Shown: positions 13,248-13,910 of the stretch, in pieces | Position numbering within the stretch: the first letter of the stretch is position 1 | Layout: each line of letters starts with the position of its first letter | Assembly (NCBI GenBank): GCA_964579765.1 | Contig: CAZOIK010000396.1 | Span: forward strand, 1-13,910 | From: DATNBT01 sp964579765 | GTDB lineage: Bacteria; Acidobacteriota; Vicinamibacteria; Vicinamibacterales; CAVVIG01 | DNA length: 13,910 bases | Direction of reading: 5' to 3' | Program-made: the position numbers and the translations under genes | The notes under the pieces: model-generated | Told to the model about the DNA's origin: nothing | The model's database searches: none | Seen by the model: the letters and a program-made list of their open reading frames with translations, nothing else

Positions 13248-13910
13248 TTATGCCGTCAACATCTCCGGCTTCACCGGAAGCTTGTAGATGCGCTTCTTCG
13301 TCGCCGCATAGATCGCGTTGACGAGCGATCCGGCGGCGAGCGCCGTGCTCGGCTCGCCGATGCCGCCCGGCTCCTCGTAGCTCGGGACGAGGTAGACCTC
13401 GATCTGCGGCATCTCGGGATGCCGGACGACCGGGTAGTCGTTGAAGTGGCGCTGGACGACGCGGCCCTTGTCGATCGTGATCGCGCCCTTGAGTGCCGCG
13501 CTCAGTCCGTACACGATGCCGCCTTCCATCTGCTCCTTGATCGTGTCCGGGTTGATCACCCAGCCGCAATCCACGGTGCAGACGACGCGATGCACCTTCA
13601 CCGCGCCTTTTGCATCCACCGAGACCTCGGTCACCTGCGACAGGATGCTGCCGAAGGCCTCCATCACGGCGATGCCGCGCGCGCGGCCCTTCGGCGGCGG
13701 CGTGCTCCAGCCGGCCTTCTCGGCCGCGAGATCGAGCGCGGCGCGATGCCGCGGCGATTTCGTGAGCAGGTCGTGGCGGAACTGATACGGGTCCTTCCCC
13801 GCGGCGGCCGCCAGCTCGTCGATGAACGCTTCGACCGCGAAGCCCTGGAACGACGCGCCGACCGATCGCCAGAAGCCGTACGGAATGCCGGGATCCTGCT
13901 CCGTGTACTC
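13248..13910 (-). CDS. Molybdenum hydroxylase, molybdopterin-binding large subunit, C-terminal 220 residues (second, different enzyme)
   Basis: The frame is open from the window edge to the TAA at 13248, so the N-terminus lies outside. The sequence opens with EYTEQDPGIPYGFWRSVGAS, then FQGFAVEAFIDELAAAAGKD, the classic substrate-pocket block of isoquinoline 1-oxidoreductase beta-type enzymes. KVHRVVCTVDCGWVINPDTI follows, then EPGGIGEPST with the expected catalytic glutamate, and the C-terminal IYKLPVKPEML. It differs from the enzyme at 1466-3778: there the pocket block reads ASPLRSTHLRDPEG instead of PYGFWRSVG, so this is not a recent duplicate. Any Fe-S partner gene would lie beyond the window or be located elsewhere. 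Substrate unknown. Confidence 0.92.
   Translation of the reverse strand, partial: EYTEQDPGIPYGFWRSVGASFQGFAVEAFIDELAAAAGKDPYQFRHDLLTKSPRHRAALDLAAEKAGWSTPPPKGRARGIAVMEAFGSILSQVTEVSVDAKGAVKVHRVVCTVDCGWVINPDTIKEQMEGGIVYGLSAALKGAITIDKGRVVQRHFNDYPVVRHPEMPQIEVYLVPSYEEPGGIGEPSTALAAGSLVNAIYAATKKRIYKLPVKPEMLTA

Noticed and set aside
1..13910. CRISPR array, tRNA, rRNA, insertion sequence or defence-system genes
   Set aside because: I saw no regularly spaced direct repeats, cloverleaf sequences, transposase motifs or nuclease/helicase families on either strand.

Overview
The window is uniformly GC-rich, with dense short-spaced genes in a soil-bacterium style. My best reading is Acidobacteriota, probably Vicinamibacteria. 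This is inference from three things: the secreted 'GRPDFSGIW...DGRPL' family at the left edge, periplasmic molybdenum hydroxylases, and a dispersed GTCCGCC-TGAA-GGCGGAC hairpin repeat whose in-frame copy encodes SAGLQAG. There are no RNA genes, insertion sequences, phage genes or CRISPR arrays that I can see. It looks like ordinary chromosome rich in oxidoreductases.

Layout. Positions 1-552 (-): start of a secreted protein of unknown function, cut by the window edge. 553-1010: a gap with a doubtful coiled-coil ORF on the minus strand, then a perfect 12-bp inverted repeat beside a TATAAT box. 1011-3778 (+): a two-gene molybdenum hydroxylase, an Fe-S subunit followed by a Tat-exported molybdopterin subunit overlapping by ATGA. 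3779-4105: non-coding, with a degenerate GGACCA repeat. 4106-5593 (+): an aldehyde dehydrogenase. 5536-5685 (-): a 49-residue zinc-ribbon protein whose 3' end overlaps the dehydrogenase. 5820-6827 (+): a luciferase-like flavin monooxygenase. 6822-6865: a composite hairpin repeat between convergent genes. 9524-6876 (-): a three-gene unit of leucine-rich-repeat protein, Old Yellow Enzyme-type reductase and ModF/YlmA-like ABC ATPase. 9664-12332 (+): a three-gene unit of cupredoxin lipoprotein, YceI-like protein and secreted amidohydrolase. 12866-12342 (-): a SnoaL-like secreted protein. 13175-12936 (-): a small membrane protein. 13910-13248 (-): the C-terminal part of a second, different molybdenum hydroxylase.

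How the genes work together. Most products are redox enzymes or exported proteins, which fits oxidation and detoxification of heterocycles, aldehydes and enones. Two molybdenum hydroxylases of the isoquinoline-1-oxidoreductase type lie about 10 kb apart. The cupredoxin lipoprotein could in principle carry electrons in the periplasm, but nothing links it directly to either of them.

The most notable non-coding signals are two. First, consensus-like -10 boxes lie only 6-9 nt upstream of several start codons, which suggests leaderless transcripts. Second, the dispersed hairpin repeat occurs in four roles: inside a coding sequence, between convergent stops, as part of a ribosome binding site, and at the start of a small membrane protein ORF.
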